A stretch of DNA of 64,000 nt from NCBI GenBank assembly GCA_030695415.1, contig JAUYQZ010000049.1, positions 62,001 to 126,000 on the forward strand, read 5' to 3'. A model generated the notes under the pieces. It saw only the letters and a list, made by a program, of their open reading frames with translations, searched no databases and was not told the DNA's origin. The position numbers and the translations under genes are program-made. Origin of the DNA: Hylemonella sp. GTDB taxonomy: Bacteria > Pseudomonadota > Gammaproteobacteria > Burkholderiales > Burkholderiaceae_C. Positions 25,344 to 34,640 of this stretch are shown piece by piece; position 1 is the first letter of the stretch; the number at the start of each line of letters is the position of its first letter.

Positions 25344-26195
25344 ATGAAACGCTGGTTCCTCCTGCTCCTGGCCCTGCTGACGGCCTTTGCCCTGGTGACG
25401 GGCTGCGCCACCCTCGACGAAAAACAGCGCGGCTGGATCTTCCAGCCCTCGGACCGCAGCTGGTGGCGCGGTGACGAAGCCGCCCAGGGCATGAGCGATG
25501 TCTGGATCGACTTCCAATCGCAGGAAACCCGCCAGGCCGTGAAGCTGCACGGCCTGTGGCTGGCGCACCCGAACCTGGCCCGCAATTCCAAGGCCCCCGT
25601 TCTGCTTTACCTGCACGGCGCACGCTTCAACGTGGTGGGCTCGGCCTTCCGCGCGCGCCGCATGCAGGAGCTGGGTTTCTCGGTGCTGGCGGTGGACTAC
25701 CGGGGCTTTGGCAAGAGCACGCAGGAACTGCCCTCGGAGACCATGGCCTACGAGGACGCGCGCGCCGCCTGGGACTGGCTGGGCCAGCAATACCCCGGCC
25801 GGCCCCGCTACATCTTCGGCCACTCGCTGGGCGGGGCGATTGCCATCGAGCTGGCGGCGCAGGTGGACGACGAAGTCGGCACCCTGGTCGAAGGCGCTTT
25901 CACCTCGATCCCCGACGTCGTGAGTACGTTCAAATGGGGCTGGCTGCCCGTGGGCCCGCTGATCACCCAGCGCTTCGAGGCCGTCAAACGCGTGCCCGAC
26001 ATCGGCGCGCCCCTGCTGGTGGTGCACGGCGCCAACGACCGGCTCATCCCGCCCGAGCTGGGCCGCAAGCTCTTCGATGCCGCCACCGGCCGCAAGGCCT
26101 TCGTGCTGGTGGAGGGGGGCTCGCACCACAACACCAACTCGGTGGGGCAATCGCAGTACCGGGTAGCGATCAACGAGCTGTTCGGGCTGCGCTGA
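25344..26195 (+). CDS. Alpha/beta hydrolase lipoprotein
   Basis: A 283-residue predicted lipoprotein: signal MKRWFLLLLALLTAFALVTG with the lipobox cysteine at about residue 21 (VTGCATL). The alpha/beta hydrolase fold shows the oxyanion region LYLHGARFN, nucleophile serine in FGHSLGGAIA, acid in VVHGANDRLIP and histidine in VEGGSHHNTN, so the triad is complete. It resembles BAAT/BEM46-type serine hydrolases; the substrate is unknown. It lies 63 bp after gdhA and converges on the chemoreceptor gene with a strong hairpin between. Confidence 0.88.
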   Translation: MKRWFLLLLALLTAFALVTGCATLDEKQRGWIFQPSDRSWWRGDEAAQGMSDVWIDFQSQETRQAVKLHGLWLAHPNLARNSKAPVLLYLHGARFNVVGSAFRARRMQELGFSVLAVDYRGFGKSTQELPSETMAYEDARAAWDWLGQQYPGRPRYIFGHSLGGAIAIELAAQVDDEVGTLVEGAFTSIPDVVSTFKWGWLPVGPLITQRFEAVKRVPDIGAPLLVVHGANDRLIPPELGRKLFDAATGRKAFVLVEGGSHHNTNSVGQSQYRVAINELFGLR

Positions 26196-26218
26196 GCACA
26201 GCGGGGGGGCCGCTGTGC
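26196..26218. terminator. Perfect 9-bp hairpin between convergent genes
   Basis: GCACAGCGG and CCGCTGTGC flank a 5-base G loop between the hydrolase stop (26195) and the chemoreceptor stop (26231). There is no T-tract on either side, so it may be a bidirectional terminator or just an mRNA 3'-end stabiliser. Confidence 0.45.
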
Positions 26219-26230
26219 CGCGGCGGCGGC

Positions 26231-27844
26231 TCAGCCCTGGGCCAGCAGGCGCGCCTTGCCCGTCTGCCCCTGACCCGGGTCCAGCTTGAAGGAGGATGAC
26301 AACTGCGCCAGCTGGCGCGCCTGTTCCTGCAGCGCGCTGGAGGCGGCCGAGGTTTCCTCGACCAGGGCGGCATTCTGCTGCGTCACTTCGTCGAGCTTGG
26401 TCACCGCAGCGTTGATCTGTCCGATGCCGGCCGATTGCTCTCGGCTGGCAGAAGCGATCTCACCCACGATGTCGGCCACGCGCTTGATGCCGGTCACGAT
26501 TTCCTGCATGGTGGCTCCGGCCTGCGCTACCTGCGTGGAGCCCACGCCCACCTTGGAGACCGAGTCATCGATCAGGGCCTTGATCTCGCGCGCCGCTTCG
26601 GCACTGCGACCCGCCAGGGCGCGCACTTCACCGGCCACCACCGCAAAACCGCGCCCCTGCTCGCCAGCACGCGCGGCTTCCACCGCGGCATTGAGCGCCA
26701 GGATGTTGGTCTGGAAGGCAATGCCGTCGATGACGCTGATGATGTCCGCAATCTTGCGCGAGGACGTGTTGATGTCGTCCATGGTCTGCACCACCTGCGT
26801 CATCACCGCGCCACCGCGACTGGCCACTTGCGAGGCGGATGCCGCCAACTGGTTGGCCTGGCCGGCATTCTCGGCGTTGTGCTGGACCGTGCTGGACAGT
26901 TGCTCGGAAGCGGAGGCCGTCTGCTCCAGCGAACCGGCCTGCTGCTCGGTGCGGTTGGACAGATCCAGCGTGCCGGCGGCCACCTCGGTCGCGGCGCTGG
27001 CAATGGCATCCGAGTTGTGCTGCACCTCGCTGACGACCCGATGCAGGTTCTGTCGCATCTCCTCCATCAGTTGCAGCAGACGCCCGATTTCATCGCTACC
27101 ACTGAACGGCACGCGCTGCGACAGGTCGCCCTTGGCAATGGCCGTGGCGGTGTTATCGGCCAGTTCGAAGCCGACGCGGATGCGCCGCAGCAACCAGACG
27201 GTCAGAAGGGTACCTGGCACCCCTCCCAGCAGCAGGGTCAGGATGACCACCACCCACGCCAGCTGGTAGCGCTGCTGCGCAGTCTTGGCGGCTTCGTCGG
27301 CCAGCTGTTCCTGGAAGCCGCGGAACGCGACCAGCGCCTTGACGGCAGCCTCGCCTTCTTCGCGGCCGGCCTTGAGGAAAGCCGCCATGGTGGGCGGGCT
27401 GAAGTCACCCACCTGGATGGCCTTCACAACGGCATCGAGCTTGAAACGCCAAGGCTCCCGCGCAACACGGGCCGCGTCTAGCAGCGCCTTTTCCCCCGGA
27501 CTGTCCACCCTGCTCTCCATCTGCGCGAATATCTCGTTCGCCTTGGCGCGGTTGGCGGCGATGGCATCGGTGTGCAGACTGGTGGGGTGGTCGTGAATGC
27601 TCGCCAGTGCACCCTCGGGGGCATGCTGAAAGGCCAGTAGAACCTGCATGCGGTTCTGCAGAATGGCACTGATCGAGGCCTCGGCCAGCAAGGCCGATTT
27701 CATGGCATGAAGGTGCACCATTTCAAGACTGTTCCTGGCCGAGCGCAGCCCCCAGATGCTGACGGCCAGCACCAGCGCAAACGACAGCCAGTAGAGCCCC
27801 ACCACGACCACGAAGCGATGCGAAATCTTGAATTTATCCAGCAT
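26231..27844 (-). CDS. Methyl-accepting chemotaxis protein
   Basis: A 537-residue transmembrane chemoreceptor. TM1 is near residues 11-32 ([20 protein letters not shown]). A periplasmic four-helix-bundle sensor (about 35-190) follows, then TM2 (about 190-212), a HAMP domain (to about 265) and the cytoplasmic signalling coiled coil. The hairpin tip [20 protein letters not shown], which binds CheA/CheW, is intact. There is no C-terminal CheR-tethering pentapeptide; the tail ends GKARLLAQG. The ligand is unknown. The ATG at 27844 was chosen because TM1 follows; the longer frame is antisense-like. Confidence 0.93.
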   Translation of the reverse strand: MLDKFKISHRFVVVVGLYWLSFALVLAVSIWGLRSARNSLEMVHLHAMKSALLAEASISAILQNRMQVLLAFQHAPEGALASIHDHPTSLHTDAIAANRAKANEIFAQMESRVDSPGEKALLDAARVAREPWRFKLDAVVKAIQVGDFSPPTMAAFLKAGREEGEAAVKALVAFRGFQEQLADEAAKTAQQRYQLAWVVVILTLLLGGVPGTLLTVWLLRRIRVGFELADNTATAIAKGDLSQRVPFSGSDEIGRLLQLMEEMRQNLHRVVSEVQHNSDAIASAATEVAAGTLDLSNRTEQQAGSLEQTASASEQLSSTVQHNAENAGQANQLAASASQVASRGGAVMTQVVQTMDDINTSSRKIADIISVIDGIAFQTNILALNAAVEAARAGEQGRGFAVVAGEVRALAGRSAEAAREIKALIDDSVSKVGVGSTQVAQAGATMQEIVTGIKRVADIVGEIASASREQSAGIGQINAAVTKLDEVTQQNAALVEETSAASSALQEQARQLAQLSSSFKLDPGQGQTGKARLLAQG

Positions 27845-28052
27845 GACCTGCTTTTCCTCAACGGTTTCTTGAACGAGGCCGGGCTCACGACGATCACCAG
27901 GCCCTGGCTTCTCTCGCTGCCCTGCATTGCAATTATGCTCAATCCCCCTTCTGGCATCCCGGGAAATAGCGGGAGAAATCCTTGCCGGTTGATCCTTGTC
28001 AACACGCAGACGCCGGATCGCGGGTTTCCCCCAATCTGATAGGCTCGACTGG

Positions 28053-29294
28053 ATGTCTGCGTCAGCCTCTGCTCCTCCCGTACCCGCGGCCCCGGAGCCC
28101 GGCATGTCCCCCGCCCTGATCGTGCTCATCCTCTCGCTGCTGCTGGGGCTGCAGCCGGTCACCACCGACCTGTATCTCCCGGCCCTGCCCGCGCTGACCG
28201 AGGGCTTTGGCGCCACGCTGCCGCAGGCGCAGCTCACGCTCACCGCCCTGCTGCTGGCCTTCGGTATCTCGCAGCTGGTCTGGGGCCCGCTGTCGGACCG
28301 CTTTGGCCGCCGGCCCGTGCTGCTCTGGGGCCTGGGGGCCTATGTGCTGGCCTCGGTGCTCAGCACGCTGGCGCCGACCATGGAGTGGCTGATCGTCGGG
28401 CGCGTGCTGCAGGGTGCGGCCATGGGCGCAGCCGTGATGTGTGCGCGCGCCATCGTGCGCGACCTGTACAAGCCCGTGGACGGGGCACGCATCATGTCCA
28501 AGGGACTGACCGGCCTGGGCATCATCGCCTGCACGAGCGGGCCGCTGGGCGGCCTGCTCTCGGGCTGGGCCGGCTGGCGCATGGCCCTGCTGGCCCTGTC
28601 GGTCTTTGGCGCGGCCGCGCTGGCGCTGGTCCTGTGGCGCTTCCAGGAAACCGTGAAGCAGAAGAACCCGCAGGCGCTGCAGCCGGCGACGCTGCTGCGC
28701 ACCTGGCGCGAGATCCTGCGCCACCCGACCTTCTGGGCTTACTCGGCGCTGTCGGCCGCCTCCTACGGCGGGCTGTTCACGGTGCTGGCCTCCTCGTCCT
28801 TCATCTTCATCGACGTGCTGGGCGTTTCGCGACCGTCCTACGGCCTGATCATGTCCACGGTGTCCCTGACCTACATCGCCGGCACCATCGCGTGCCGGCG
28901 CCTGCTGCCGCGCCTGGGCGTGCGACGCTCAGTGGCTCTGGCCGCCGGCTTCACGCTGACGGGTGGCACGCTCATGGGCGTGTTCGCGCTGGCCGGTCTG
29001 CACAATGGCTGGGCCATCATGCTGCCCTTCTACCTCTTCATGCTCGCCCACGGCGTACACCAGCCCTGCAGCCAGAGCGGCGCCGTGGGGCCCTTCCCCT
29101 ACGCGGCGGGCGCGGCCTCGGCGCTCAACGGCTTCCTCATGGCCCTGGTGTCCTTCGGCGTGGGCGCCTGGCTGGGCGCCGCCATGGACGGCACGGTGCG
29201 CCCCCTGATGTACGGCGTGTGGTTCTGGAGCGTGATGATCGCGCTGTCGGCCTGGACCGTGGTGCAAAAGCATGGCAAGAGCAGTGAGCACTGA
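28053..29294 (+). CDS. Bcr/CflA family multidrug efflux MFS transporter
   Basis: A 413-residue 12-helix major facilitator of the DHA1 Bcr/CflA group, which exports drugs such as bicyclomycin or chloramphenicol by proton antiport. Visible features are [16 protein letters not shown] in the first helix, the loop 2-3 motif [17 protein letters not shown], and [21 protein letters not shown]. The ATG at 28053 is preferred; ATG at 28104 is an alternative. The frame upstream is not MFS-like. The end overlaps miaA by 23 bp, so the two are coupled. Divergent from the chemoreceptor (208 bp between starts). Confidence 0.92.
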   Translation: MSASASAPPVPAAPEPGMSPALIVLILSLLLGLQPVTTDLYLPALPALTEGFGATLPQAQLTLTALLLAFGISQLVWGPLSDRFGRRPVLLWGLGAYVLASVLSTLAPTMEWLIVGRVLQGAAMGAAVMCARAIVRDLYKPVDGARIMSKGLTGLGIIACTSGPLGGLLSGWAGWRMALLALSVFGAAALALVLWRFQETVKQKNPQALQPATLLRTWREILRHPTFWAYSALSAASYGGLFTVLASSSFIFIDVLGVSRPSYGLIMSTVSLTYIAGTIACRRLLPRLGVRRSVALAAGFTLTGGTLMGVFALAGLHNGWAIMLPFYLFMLAHGVHQPCSQSGAVGPFPYAAGAASALNGFLMALVSFGVGAWLGAAMDGTVRPLMYGVWFWSVMIALSAWTVVQKHGKSSEH

Positions 29295-30234
29295 TCTGCC
29301 AAGATGCCTGGCAATTGCCGGGCCGACGGCCAGCGGCAAGACGGCAGCCGCGCTAGCGATCGCCGCCGAGCTGCCGGTGGAGATCATCAGCGTCGATTCG
29401 GCCCTGGTCTACCGCGGCATGGATGTCGGCACCGCCAAGCCCAGCGCGGCCGAACTGGCCGCCGTGCCGCACCATCTGATCGACATCCGCGACCCGCTGC
29501 AGGCCTACAGCGCGGCCGAGTTCGTGCAGGACGCCACCGCACTAATGCACTCCATCCACGCACGCGGCAAGCACCCGCTGCTGGTGGGCGGCACCATGCT
29601 CTACTTCAAGGCCCTGTTGGAGGGCATCGACGACATGCCCAAGGCGGACGCTGGGCTACGCGCGCAGATCGAGGCCGAAGCCGCTGCACAAGGCTGGCCC
29701 GCGCTGCACGCCGAGCTGATGACGGTGGACCCGGTGACGGCCGCGCGCCTGGCCCCCGGCGACTCGCAGCGCATCCAGCGCGCGCTGGAGGTCTACCGCG
29801 TCTCCGGGCTTCCCCTGTCCTCCTTCCACAAACGCAAAGACGATGCACAGCCTTCGGCCCTGCAACAGGCCACGACCCTGATCTCGCTGGAGCCGCAGGA
29901 CCGCGCCTGGCTGCACGCGCGCATCGCGCAGCGCTTCGACGCCATGCTGGCCGGCGGCCTGCTGGACGAGGTGCGACGCCTGCGCGCACGCGGCGACCTG
30001 CATGCCGAACTGCCGTCGATGCGCTGTGTGGGCTACCGCCAGGCCTGGGAGGCCATGGATGGCGTCTTCCCGATGAGCGAGCTGCGCGAACGCGGCATCT
30101 ACGCCACGCGCCAGCTGGCCAAGCGCCAGATCACCTGGCTGCGCTCCATGCCGCAGCGCCGCGTGGTGGCCTGTGACGCACCCGATGCGCTGCAACAAGT
30201 GTTGCAAATCGCGCGGGCCTGGCACCAGGCTTAG
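29272..30234 (+). CDS. miaA: tRNA dimethylallyltransferase MiaA
   Basis: MiaA prenylates A37 of tRNAs reading UNN codons, the first step to ms2i6A. The 320-residue protein has the P-loop [16 protein letters not shown], the substrate loop [33 protein letters not shown] and the C-terminal [15 protein letters not shown] segment. The ATG at 29272 lies inside the MFS gene; a GTG at 29284 is also possible. Its stop overlaps the convergent LysR gene by 4 bp. Confidence 0.97.
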   Translation: MARAVSTDLPRCLAIAGPTASGKTAAALAIAAELPVEIISVDSALVYRGMDVGTAKPSAAELAAVPHHLIDIRDPLQAYSAAEFVQDATALMHSIHARGKHPLLVGGTMLYFKALLEGIDDMPKADAGLRAQIEAEAAAQGWPALHAELMTVDPVTAARLAPGDSQRIQRALEVYRVSGLPLSSFHKRKDDAQPSALQQATTLISLEPQDRAWLHARIAQRFDAMLAGGLLDEVRRLRARGDLHAELPSMRCVGYRQAWEAMDGVFPMSELRERGIYATRQLAKRQITWLRSMPQRRVVACDAPDALQQVLQIARAWHQA

Positions 30235-31127
30235 GATGCTTCTGCGGGTGCGGCCAGGTGCTGCACCAGCAGACGCGCCGCCGGCGACAGCGCCGCCAGG
30301 TCGCGCACGCACAGCACCAGCTTGCGCGCCGCCCAGGGCTCGTCCAGCGACACGCAACGGATCTTGAGCGAGGGCAGGAAAAGCTGGGCGCTCTTGCGCG
30401 GCATCACGCCCAGCCCCATGCCTGCCGCCACCATGAGGCACAGCGCGTCGTAGCTGCTGACCTGGATGCGCAGGCGCAGGGGCCGGCCGAGTTCGGCGGC
30501 GACCTTGGTCAGCAGGTTGATCATGGCGCTGCCGGGGTGCGCCCCCACCATCTCGTACTCCAGCACCTGCGCCAGCTTCACCGATTTGCGGCGGGTCAGC
30601 GCGTGCCCCACCGGGGCGATCACCACCAGCTCGTCGTCGTGGTAGGGCAGCAGGCTGAACTGCTCGCCGTAGCTGCCGTCGTTGAGGATCCCGATGTCGG
30701 CGGCGTTGTCAGCCACCGCCTTGGCGATCACCGAGCTGATGCGCTCCTGCAGGTAGATCTGCACCTGCGGGTAACGCTCCATGAAGGACTTGAGCTCTAC
30801 GGGCAGGAACTGCGTGATGGCCGAGATGTTGGCGTAGACCCGCACCTGGCCCCGCACGCCACTGGCGTACTCGCTCATCTGGCTGAAGATGCCGTCCAGG
30901 TCGTTGAGCACACCACGCGCCAGGTTGAGCAGGGCGAAGGCCGCGGCGGTGGGCTCGGTGCCCTTGTTGCTGCGCACGAAGAGTTCGGTCTGCAGCGTCT
31001 GCTCCAGCTCGCTCAGGCGCTTGCTCACGGCCGAGGCGGCGATGTGCTCGCGCGTGGCGGCCTCGGCAATGGTGCCCTCTTCCATCACGGCGACGAACAG
31101 GCGCAGGGAGACCGGATCGAGCTTCAT
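30231..31127 (-). CDS. LysR-type regulator (divergent from acyl-CoA operon)
   Basis: A 298-residue LysR-type regulator with an N-terminal winged helix-turn-helix (about 1-62, [20 protein letters not shown], then [15 protein letters not shown]) and a C-terminal effector-binding domain. The gene is divergent from the CoA transferase operon (120 bp apart). An ATC-N9-GAT sequence lies between, so it very probably controls that operon and itself. The inducer is unknown; a dicarboxylate or its CoA thioester is a reasonable guess from the operon. Confidence 0.93.
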   Translation of the reverse strand: MKLDPVSLRLFVAVMEEGTIAEAATREHIAASAVSKRLSELEQTLQTELFVRSNKGTEPTAAAFALLNLARGVLNDLDGIFSQMSEYASGVRGQVRVYANISAITQFLPVELKSFMERYPQVQIYLQERISSVIAKAVADNAADIGILNDGSYGEQFSLLPYHDDELVVIAPVGHALTRRKSVKLAQVLEYEMVGAHPGSAMINLLTKVAAELGRPLRLRIQVSSYDALCLMVAAGMGLGVMPRKSAQLFLPSLKIRCVSLDEPWAARKLVLCVRDLAALSPAARLLVQHLAAPAEAS

Positions 31128-31154
31128 GGGGCCCGATTAGACCACGCCCGGCGG

Positions 31155-31189
31155 TTTGCCATCTCCATTTGCGATGGCAGCATGGCAAA
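31155..31189. promoter_or_regulatory. LysR-type operator, nested inverted repeat
   Basis: TTTGCCAT (31155-31162) pairs with ATGGCAAA (31182-31189). Inside, ATC-N9-GAT (31161-31175), also a T-N11-A site within GCCATC...GATGGC, fits the classic LysR box. It lies in the 120-bp gap between the LysR gene and the CoA transferase gene. Confidence 0.65.
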
Positions 31190-31247
31190 ACGTTGATTTA
31201 CCCTATAAGCGTCTTTCACCATCATCTCGCTTCGAGAAGGAGAAAGC

Positions 31248-32462
31248 ATGACCACCACCCCACCCGCGCTCACGCCGGCCGCCCTGCAGGGCGTGCGCGT
31301 CATCGAGATGGGCCAGCTGATCGCCGGGCCGTTTACGGGCAAGACCCTGGGTGAATTCGGCGCCGACGTGATCAAGATCGAAGCGCCCGGCGCGGGCGAT
31401 CCGCTGCGCAACTGGCGCATGATCAAGAGCGGCACCTCGGTCTGGTGGCAGGTGCAGTCGCGCAACAAGCGCTCCATTGCGCTGGACCTGCGTGACCCGC
31501 AGGGGCAGGACCTCGCGCGCCAGTTGATCGCCGAGGCCGATGTGCTGATCGAGAATTTCCGCCCCGGCACGCTGGAGGGCTGGGGCATGAGCTGGGACGA
31601 TCTGAAAAAGATCAACCCCGGCCTGGTGATGCTGCGCATCAGCGGCTACGGCCAGACCGGCCCCTACCGCGACATGCCGGGCTTCGGCGTCATCGGTGAG
31701 GCCATGGGCGGCCTGCGCCACCTCACCGCCGAGCCGGGCCGCGTGCCGGTACGTGTGGGCGTGTCCATCGGCGACACGCTGGCCGCACTGCACGGCACCA
31801 TCGGCGTGCTGATGGCCCTGTACCACCGCAAGGTCAACGGCGGCGCCGGCCAGGTGATCGACGTGGCCCTGCACGAAGCCGTGTTCAACGTGATGGAAAG
31901 CCTGATCCCCGAATACAGCGCCTTCGGCGCGGTGCGCGAAGCCGCGGGCAGCGCGCTGCCGGGCATCGCCCCTTCCAACGCCTACCCCTGCCGCGACGGC
32001 TACGTGCTGGTGGCCGGCAACGGCGACAGCATCTTCAAGCGGCTGATGGACAGCATCGGCCGCCCGGACCTGGGGCAGGCCCCGGACCTGGCTGACAACG
32101 CGGGGCGTGTGAAGCGTGTGGCCGAGATCGACGCGGCCATTGGCGCCTGGACGCAGACGCGCAGCATCGTCGAGGTGCTGGACACCCTGGGCCAGGCGCG
32201 CGTGCCGGCCGGGCGCGTGTACACCGCCAAGGACATTTTTGAGGACCCGCACTACCGCGCGCGCGACATGATCCTGAACCAGCACACGCGCGACGGCGAC
32301 GACATCGCTGTGCCGGGCATCGTCCCCAAGCTCTCGGGCACACCCGGCACCATCCGCAGCAGTGCACCCCACCTGGGCGACGACACCGACAGCGTGTTGC
32401 AGCAGATGGGCCTGTCCCCGGACAACATCCGCGCACTGCGCGAGAAAGGCATCGTGGCATGA
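31248..32462 (+). CDS. CaiB/BaiF family (class III) CoA transferase
   Basis: A 404-residue class III CoA transferase, which moves CoA between organic acids through an aspartyl-CoA intermediate. Family blocks include GVRVIEMGQLIAGPFTGKTL, GADVIKIEAPGAGDPLR, NKRSIALDLRDPQG, VLIENFRPGTLE and the region IDVALHEAVFNVME. The start has AAGGAGAAAGC upstream. The stop overlaps the downstream lyase by 4 bp. With an HMG-CoA lyase next door, activation of 3-hydroxy-3-methylglutarate, citramalate or a similar acid is plausible but unproven. Confidence 0.93.
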   Translation: MTTTPPALTPAALQGVRVIEMGQLIAGPFTGKTLGEFGADVIKIEAPGAGDPLRNWRMIKSGTSVWWQVQSRNKRSIALDLRDPQGQDLARQLIAEADVLIENFRPGTLEGWGMSWDDLKKINPGLVMLRISGYGQTGPYRDMPGFGVIGEAMGGLRHLTAEPGRVPVRVGVSIGDTLAALHGTIGVLMALYHRKVNGGAGQVIDVALHEAVFNVMESLIPEYSAFGAVREAAGSALPGIAPSNAYPCRDGYVLVAGNGDSIFKRLMDSIGRPDLGQAPDLADNAGRVKRVAEIDAAIGAWTQTRSIVEVLDTLGQARVPAGRVYTAKDIFEDPHYRARDMILNQHTRDGDDIAVPGIVPKLSGTPGTIRSSAPHLGDDTDSVLQQMGLSPDNIRALREKGIVA

Positions 32463-33457
32463 ACATCACCCCCTCCCTCTGGCATGGCGCCGGCCGTCGC
32501 ATCCACCTGCAGGAAGTCGGCACGCGCGACGGCCTGCAGGCCGAGTGCACCTTCGTGCCCACCGAAGACAAGATCGCCCTGGTCAACGCCCTCTCGGCCA
32601 CCGGCCTGTCCAAGATCGAGGTCACATCATTCACCTCGCCCACGGCCATCCCGGCGCTGCGCGACGCGGAGGTCGTGCTGCGCGAGATCGCGCGCCGCCC
32701 CGGTGTGGTCTACAGCGCGCTGGTGCCCAATCTGCGTGGTGCCGAACGCGCCATCGAAGCGCGCGCCGATGAGTTCAACCTGGTGATGTCGGCCAGCGAA
32801 ACCCACAACCTGGCCAACCTGCGCATGACACGCGAGCAGTCGTTTGCGGCGCTGGCGCAAGTGGCGCAGCTGGCGCGGGCGCAGCAGGTACCCGTGAACA
32901 TCTCGCTCTCCTGCGCTTTCGGCTGCCCGATGGAAGGCGATGTGCCGGAGTCCACGGTGCTGGCCTGGGCCCAGCGCTTCGTCGACCTGGGCGTGCACGG
33001 CCTCACGCTGTGCGACACCACGGGCATGGCCTACCCTGGCCAGGTGGCGCAACTCACGCGCGCAGCCCGCCAGCGCTGGCCGGGTACCGAGCTCACCCTG
33101 CACTTCCACAACACGCGCGGCATGGGCCTGGCCAATGTGCTGGCCGGCATCGACGCCGGAGCCGACCGCTTCGACGCCTCGCTGGGCGGCATCGGCGGCT
33201 GCCCCTATGCGCCGGGCGCTACCGGCAATGTCTGCACCGAGGAAGTCGCGCATGCGCTGCAACTCATGGACTACGACACGGGCGTGGACCTGGAAGGCCT
33301 GATCGCCGCCTCGCGACGCCTGCCGGGCCTGATCGGCCACGAGACACCCAGCCAGATCACCAAGGCCGGCCGCCGCCTGGACCTGCACCCGGTCCCCGCC
33401 GATTTCGACGCCATCCGCACCCGCGCCCTGGCGCGCGATACGGCTCCCTCTGTCTGA
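32459..33457 (+). CDS. Hydroxymethylglutaryl-CoA lyase family protein
   Basis: A 332-residue TIM-barrel lyase of the HMG-CoA lyase group, which splits HMG-CoA into acetoacetate and acetyl-CoA. Diagnostic motifs are QEVGTRDGLQAE (metal and catalytic Asp/Arg), CDTTGMAYPG, LHFHNTRGMG and the active-site cysteine loop GGIGGCPYAPGATGNVCTEE. It could instead act on citramalyl-CoA or a related substrate. It is translationally coupled to the CoA transferase and 25 bp upstream of a Bug-type binding protein. Confidence 0.93.
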   Translation: MNITPSLWHGAGRRIHLQEVGTRDGLQAECTFVPTEDKIALVNALSATGLSKIEVTSFTSPTAIPALRDAEVVLREIARRPGVVYSALVPNLRGAERAIEARADEFNLVMSASETHNLANLRMTREQSFAALAQVAQLARAQQVPVNISLSCAFGCPMEGDVPESTVLAWAQRFVDLGVHGLTLCDTTGMAYPGQVAQLTRAARQRWPGTELTLHFHNTRGMGLANVLAGIDAGADRFDASLGGIGGCPYAPGATGNVCTEEVAHALQLMDYDTGVDLEGLIAASRRLPGLIGHETPSQITKAGRRLDLHPVPADFDAIRTRALARDTAPSV

Positions 33458-33482
33458 CATTCCACAACACCAGGAGACTTCG

Positions 33483-34463
33483 ATGATGAACCCGCGTAAC
33501 CGCCTGCGCCTCGCGCTCGCCACCCTGGCCGCTGCCGCGGCCTTCAGCGCCATGGCCCAGGGCAGCTACCCGAACCGCCCGGTCACCCTGGTGGTTCCCA
33601 GCGCCACCGGCGGCACCACGGACCTGGCCGCCCGCATGCTGGCGCAGCCGCTGGGGACCGCGCTGGGCCAGTCGGTGATCGTGGACAACAAGGGCGGAGC
33701 CAACGGCTCCATCGGCGCCATGATCGTCAAGCGCGCCGAAGCCGATGGCCACACGCTGCTGATGCAGTACTCGGGTTATCACGTCATCACACCCGCAGTG
33801 AGCAAGACCCCGCTGCAGTGGGATGTCAGCGACTTCCAGCCCGTGGCCAATGTGTTGTCGGCGCCGCAGGTTGTGGTGGTGCGCGCCAGCCTGCCGGTGA
33901 AGACACTGGCCGAACTGATCGCCTACGCCAAGGCCAACCCGGGCAAGCTCAATTACGCCTCGTCGGGCAACGGTTCGCTGCAGCACGTCACGGGCGCCAT
34001 GCTGGAGCAGCAGGCTGGCATCCAGATGGTCCACGTCCCCTACAAGGGAACGGGCCCCGCGCTGCAGGACCTGCTGGGCGGCCAGGTCGACCTGACCTTC
34101 GGCACCCCCCCGCCCTTCGTGCCCCACATCCAGAGCGGCAAGCTGCGGGCGCTGGCCGTCACCGGCAAGGCTCGCCTGCCCAGCCTGCCCGATGTGCCCA
34201 CCACGGCCGAAGCCGGCCTGCCCAAGCTGGACGCCACCTCCTGGTTCGCCGTCTTCGCACCCGCCAAGACGCCCAAGCCCGTGGTGGACAAGCTCACCGC
34301 CGAGATCGCGAAGATCATGGCCACGCCCGCCTTCAGGCAGAGGGCCCTGGACCTGGGTGCCGAGGCCGACTACATGGACCCGCAGCAGCTGGGCCAGTTC
34401 ACCCAGGCCGAGCTGGCGCGCTGGGCGCAAGTGGTGAAAGCCTCGAAGATCGAAGCCGACTGA
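33483..34463 (+). CDS. Bug-family solute-binding protein (third gene of CoA operon)
   Basis: A 326-residue periplasmic binding protein. The signal peptide (RLRLALATLAAAAAFSAMA) is followed by the family blocks YPNRPVTLVVPSATGGTTD and GQSVIVDNKGGANGSIGA and the central YAKANPGKLNYASSGNGSLQ. Its operon position after a CoA transferase and an HMG-CoA-lyase-like enzyme suggests it captures the acid that these enzymes degrade. No TctA/TctB permease gene is adjacent. A strong rho-independent terminator follows. Confidence 0.93.
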   Translation: MMNPRNRLRLALATLAAAAAFSAMAQGSYPNRPVTLVVPSATGGTTDLAARMLAQPLGTALGQSVIVDNKGGANGSIGAMIVKRAEADGHTLLMQYSGYHVITPAVSKTPLQWDVSDFQPVANVLSAPQVVVVRASLPVKTLAELIAYAKANPGKLNYASSGNGSLQHVTGAMLEQQAGIQMVHVPYKGTGPALQDLLGGQVDLTFGTPPPFVPHIQSGKLRALAVTGKARLPSLPDVPTTAEAGLPKLDATSWFAVFAPAKTPKPVVDKLTAEIAKIMATPAFRQRALDLGAEADYMDPQQLGQFTQAELARWAQVVKASKIEAD

Positions 34464-34488
34464 CCCTATTTTCTTCACCCAGCCCCCA

Positions 34489-34516
34489 GGCCCGGCGCGA
34501 AACGCCGGGCCTTTTT
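34489..34516 (+). terminator. Rho-independent terminator of the CoA operon
   Basis: A 9-bp GGCCCGGCG/CGCCGGGCC stem with a CGAAA loop followed by TTTTT, 26 bp after the Bug gene stop. A textbook intrinsic terminator. Confidence 0.9.
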
Positions 34517-34640
34517 CATGGCGTGCCAAGGATGTAGCAGCTTGTATCGAACGTCCGATCAGGCCTGTCGGGCGTGCAGAATTCGCTACCATGGCCCAAG
34601 CTCCCGGGCTAACGCGCCGGGCCACTCAAGGGGAAAGCAC

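Noticed and set aside
23820-26150. 776-residue antisense frame over gdhA and the hydrolase gene
   Set aside because: Shadow of two clear genes, no recognisable domains.
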